From Hydrogenophaga borbori (GTDB taxonomy: Bacteria; Pseudomonadota; Gammaproteobacteria; Burkholderiales; Burkholderiaceae_C), in the NCBI RefSeq assembly GCF_003417535.1, contig NZ_QVLS01000002.1:536699-600698 (forward strand): a DNA stretch of 64,000 nucleotides, in the 5' to 3' direction. Each line of letters starts with the position of its first letter. Position 1 is the first letter of the stretch. Below, one piece after another: positions 62,062-64,000 of the stretch. Under the pieces are notes generated by a model. It did not search any database. It was not told the DNA's origin and saw nothing but the letters and a program-made list of their open reading frames with translations. A program made the position numbers and the translations under genes.

Positions 62062-62685
62062 TCAGATCTCTGTCTGCTCCGAGATCTCAAGCGCATCGTC
62101 GACCTCAATGCCGAGGTATCTGACCGTCGATTCCAGCTTCGAGTGGCCAAGAAGCAACTGCACTGCGCGCAGATTCTTGGTCCGCTTGTAGATCAAGGTC
62201 GCCTTGGTTCTGCGCATTGAATGAGTCCCATAGTCGGCTCGGTCAAGTGCCAGTTCATCGACCCATCGCCCCAGAATCCGTGCGTACTGGCGTGTCCCAA
62301 GGTGAGGGGAATCGTGAATACGACTGGGGAACAGGTAGTCCTCATGTCGGAGGGCAGCCTTCTTGATCCACATCTGCAAGGCCTCCCGAGTCGCGGAAGT
62401 GATCTCGAACTGAACTGGTCGCTGGGTTTTGTGCTGAAGGACGATCGCACGCGTTGCCACCTGATCGCCATGGCATACATCCCGCACCCTAAGGGCAACC
62501 AGGTCGCAGCCTCGCAGCTTGCTGTCTATGCCCAGATTGAAAAGGGCAAGTTCTCGTACCCTGCCCTCCATCTGAAGTCGCACGCGCAACGCCCAGATAT
62601 CCTTTAGCTTGAACGGAGCCTTTTGCCCGACGATCTTGCCCTTGTTCCACGGCTCACGGTGAATAGCCGATGAAGCTGCTTCCAT
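62062..62685 (-). CDS. Short tyrosine recombinase (site-specific integrase)
   Basis: Protein of 207 residues consisting almost entirely of a tyrosine-recombinase catalytic domain. Catalytic set in order: Arg in DSKLRGCDLVALRVRDV (~58), Lys in QHKTQRPVQFE (~85), HxxR in YGTHSMRRTKATLIY (~155), His in LLGHSKLESTVRYL (~180) and the nucleophile Tyr in VRYLGIEVDDAL (~189). The N-terminal DNA-binding (SAM-like) domain found in most integrases is missing, and only ~25 residues precede the catalytic fold. The extra IntI-type insert near the third motif is not seen. Divergent from the small-gene array that follows, with flanking palindromes. Confidence 0.92.
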   Translation of the reverse strand: MEAASSAIHREPWNKGKIVGQKAPFKLKDIWALRVRLQMEGRVRELALFNLGIDSKLRGCDLVALRVRDVCHGDQVATRAIVLQHKTQRPVQFEITSATREALQMWIKKAALRHEDYLFPSRIHDSPHLGTRQYARILGRWVDELALDRADYGTHSMRRTKATLIYKRTKNLRAVQLLLGHSKLESTVRYLGIEVDDALEISEQTEI

Positions 62686-62771
62686 GATGGTCTCCCATCG
62701 AGTTGAGGGGCTAGCAGCATGAACCGACTCGGCGCGTGCATCCCAACAAGTTGCATTATTGAAGGTTCATA

Positions 62772-62809
62772 CTGAGCTAGCATGCCTGCTATCGGCAATG
62801 CGCGGACAT
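62772..62809 (+). repeat. Cassette-boundary element, copy A
   Basis: A 38-bp element beginning CTGAGCTAGCATG, with ATCGGC in the middle and ending GCGGACAT. It matches copy C (63547-63584) at 30 of 38 positions with no gaps. It lies between the integrase start and the first small gene. Related shorter copies follow the other small genes. Confidence 0.7.
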
Positions 62810-62885
62810 ACGACCGCAGATGTTTGCTCAGTTCGACCGGTAAACGGTATGGTTGCTCAATGTCGTTGAAGGGATGGGAGCCCTC

Positions 62886-63233
62886 ATGAGATTCTTAGCT
62901 CTTGCTGCGATTGCTGCGCTCTACCAGGTCGCAGCCGCGGAAACCGTCCAAGTCAAGTATCACGGGGCAGTGTCACTGGATTCTTTCGCCTGCTCGGATG
63001 TCAGAGAGAACAGCGACGTCTCCCGAATCTGCTACGACAAAGCTGAGCGCTACATGGTCATCCAGCTGAAGGCAACGAACTACCACTATTGCGAAATCGA
63101 CGCCGCTACCGTCCAGGCACTCCTTAGTTCGAGCTCGAAACGTCAGTTCTTTCAGAGCCGCATTCGCGGTAGTGGTTCGGACGGCCCTTTCGACTGCCGG
63201 ACACACCCAATACCGAAGAAGTACCGGCAGTGA
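62886..63233 (+). CDS. Secreted KTSC-domain-like small protein
   Basis: Protein of 115 residues. MRFLALAAIAALYQVAAAET is a signal peptide, probably cleaved after AAA, with GGGAG well placed before ATG 62886. The mature part contains the KTSC-like pattern: ICYDKAERYMVIQLKATNYHYCEIDAATVQALLSSSSKRQFFQSRIRG (about 53-100), with FDCR near the end. Four Cys residues could form disulfides. KTSC domains are linked to RNA- and nuclease-associated proteins in cytosolic forms; a periplasmic form has no known job. Lower G+C than the metabolic genes upstream. Confidence 0.75.
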   Translation: MRFLALAAIAALYQVAAAETVQVKYHGAVSLDSFACSDVRENSDVSRICYDKAERYMVIQLKATNYHYCEIDAATVQALLSSSSKRQFFQSRIRGSGSDGPFDCRTHPIPKKYRQ

Positions 63234-63268
63234 GAATCAGCGGCACCGATCGGCCAGAGGCGGGTTTC
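63231..63268 (+). repeat. Cassette-boundary element, copy B
   Basis: Starts in the stop codon of the KTSC gene; its core ATCGGCCAGAGGCGGGTTT (63249-63267) matches copy C at 15 of 19. The spacing from TGAG to ATCGGCC is the same, 18 bp, in both. Confidence 0.55.
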
Positions 63269-63273
63269 ACACC

Positions 63274-63522
63274 ATGGCATCTGAAGGCAGCAACTTAGCC
63301 GGCGCTCTTCTTGAAATCATCGAGTTTCGGGTCCGTATGCAGGACGCGGGGGCCATCAACCCGCGGCCTTCAGTGCGTGAAGGTTCCCGACAACTTGTGA
63401 ATCATCTTCGGTCGATTCCTGCAGATGAATGGATCGACTTCTCGCTTGAAAGAGGCTCCAACCTAGTTCAGTACGTTCGACGGGCAACCGGCGAAGTGCT
63501 GGTGGAGATGTTTCTTGAGTGA
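63274..63522 (+). CDS. Small hypothetical protein of the cassette array
   Basis: Protein of 82 residues, not recognised, with no signal peptide. It is amphipathic and mostly helical (NLAGALLEIIEFRVRMQDAG near 7-26) and ends in strand-like VQYVRRATGEVLVEMFLE. ATG 63274 follows copy B of the repeat by a few bases and no classical ribosome site is evident. The size, codon composition and placement between repeat copies suggest a mobile cassette gene, possibly an immunity protein or antitoxin; that is a guess from context. Confidence 0.6.
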   Translation: MASEGSNLAGALLEIIEFRVRMQDAGAINPRPSVREGSRQLVNHLRSIPADEWIDFSLERGSNLVQYVRRATGEVLVEMFLE

Positions 63523-63546
63523 ACGTCTGCTCCTTGCCTGCCCAGC

Positions 63547-63584
63547 CTGAGCTAGCATGGCGGTCATCGGCCAGAAGCGGACAT
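63547..63584 (+). repeat. Cassette-boundary element, copy C
   Basis: 38 bp: CTGAGCTAGCATG, then ATCGGCCAGAAGCGGACAT at the end. It is the best-preserved copy and the reference for A, B and D. It lies 25 bp after the stop of the second small gene and 16 bp before the start of the third. Confidence 0.7.
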
Positions 63585-63599
63585 TGCGAAGAGGTATTG

Positions 63600-63893
63600 G
63601 TGACTACCCACGAACTCGTTCTACCTGAGAATTTCTGTGAATACGCCAGCGAGGTCGAGTCGAAGGGCTGGTTTCCCGGCGCAGTGTTGGTTCATCTAAA
63701 CAAGCGCTACCACCTAACGTTCTACGCACCGGTCAGGCTGGGACAGACCATTGAGGATGAACTGCAAAAACGCCCCTGCTTCGCCGAGCCGAATCTGCTC
63801 GTTGTTGGTTCCGTGACCGAGGGCGCAATGCGGGCAGCTGCCGACTACGCAGTCACTTCTGGCCTTGTGGAGACGTTCGTTTCTGAGAAATAG
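63600..63893 (+). CDS. Small hypothetical protein of the cassette array
   Basis: Protein of 97 residues from GTG 63600, with AAGAGGT just upstream. The open frame reaches back to 63519, but that part covers the repeat element and is not used. Not recognised. It contains LPENFCEYASEVESKGWFPG near 8-27, YHLTFYAPVRLGQTIEDEL near 37-55 and LLVVGSVTEGAMRAAADYAV near 66-85, suggesting a small alpha/beta fold. No signal peptide. Copy D of the repeat overlaps its stop. Confidence 0.6.
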   Translation: MTTHELVLPENFCEYASEVESKGWFPGAVLVHLNKRYHLTFYAPVRLGQTIEDELQKRPCFAEPNLLVVGSVTEGAMRAAADYAVTSGLVETFVSEK

Positions 63894-63926
63894 AGAATGC
63901 CCGCTTCGGGCCCAGAGCGGACTTCG
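63891..63926 (+). repeat. Cassette-boundary element, copy D
   Basis: Begins at the stop codon of the third small gene and contains the hairpin GCCCG-CTT-CGGGC (63899-63911) and the core CCCAGAGCGGACTT, related to CCAGAAGCGGACAT of copy C. Confidence 0.5.
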
Positions 63927-63930
63927 ATTC

Positions 63931-64000
63931 CTACCGCTTCTTCCGGTAGAGGAAGCCAAATCGTTTCTCGTCGGCTACCGCCACAGCGCGAGCATTCGGC
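63931..64000 (-). CDS. C-terminal end of a further gene, cut by the window edge
   Basis: On the minus strand one frame is open from the edge to a TAG at 63931-63933 and encodes a tail reading ARAVAVADEKRFGFLYRKKR. The basic end and the position just past a repeat copy make a real gene plausible, but 22 residues are too few to name it. Confidence 0.3.
   Translation of the reverse strand, partial: PNARAVAVADEKRFGFLYRKKR

Noticed and set aside
62772..63926. Canonical integron attC sites
   Set aside because: The repeats lack the GTTRRRY/RYYYAAC core pairs, so I call them only cassette-boundary elements.

Overview
The window is very G+C-rich, densely coding DNA from a betaproteobacterium, most likely Burkholderiales and probably Comamonadaceae (Hydrogenophaga/Acidovorax/Variovorax-like). 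The grounds are the dnaK-grpE pair, a Bug/TctC-type binding protein, several TRAP transporters, many FCD-type GntR regulators and the style of aromatic-acid catabolism. This placement is an inference from gene content; no rRNA or tRNA gene was seen.

Layout. 1-1.3 kb: dnaK (cut by the left edge) and grpE. 1.5-14.3 kb: a long minus-strand operon combining a sugar-type ABC importer with tetronate catabolism (OtnI, OtnK, LtnD-like), plus a cupin, an esterase and a VOC protein. It lies under a GntR/FCD regulator whose likely operator occurs at both of its promoters. 14.4-15.6 kb: a LysR regulator and a small winged-helix regulator. 15.8-23.4 kb: a hydroxycinnamate (ferulate/p-coumarate) module of the beta-oxidative type: MarR regulator, thioesterase, SDR dehydrogenase, feruloyl-CoA synthase and crotonase, with a divergent amidohydrolase and a second CoA ligase. 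23.4-33.5 kb: vanillate O-demethylase (vanA, vanR, vanB), a MetE-like protein, a 2-hydroxychromene-2-carboxylate isomerase-like protein, two paralogous DctP proteins with a shared promoter element, one DctQM pair and a Bug protein. The inferred flow is hydroxycinnamate to vanillate/4-hydroxybenzoate to protocatechuate, with TRAP uptake of an aromatic or organic acid.

33.6-42.9 kb is different: a predicted type III secretion chaperone beside a 630-residue multi-membrane effector-like protein, two paralogous hybrid histidine kinases on the same strand, and a divergent, translationally coupled three-gene cassette (membrane-anchored receiver domain, possible ADP-ribosyltransferase-like protein, unknown helical protein). 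43-54.2 kb returns to catabolism: a GntR regulator with an iron alcohol dehydrogenase, then an esterase, a fatty-acid-hydroxylase-like membrane protein, a full TRAP system, an FAD oxidoreductase, an IlvD/Edd dehydratase and a PEP-mutase-family lyase. 54.3-61.8 kb: a small membrane protein, a LuxR regulator, an acyl-CoA ligase/enoyl-CoA hydratase/quinone reductase group, a TrmO-like protein, a CoA-binding protein and MetY.

62-64 kb is accessory DNA of visibly lower G+C. A short tyrosine recombinase on the minus strand faces away from a row of small plus-strand genes (KTSC protein and two unknowns) separated by degenerate copies of one ~38-bp element. The geometry resembles an integron, but no canonical attC was recognised. 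This locus, the three-gene receiver cassette and the chaperone/effector/kinase block are the best candidates for undescribed biology here.
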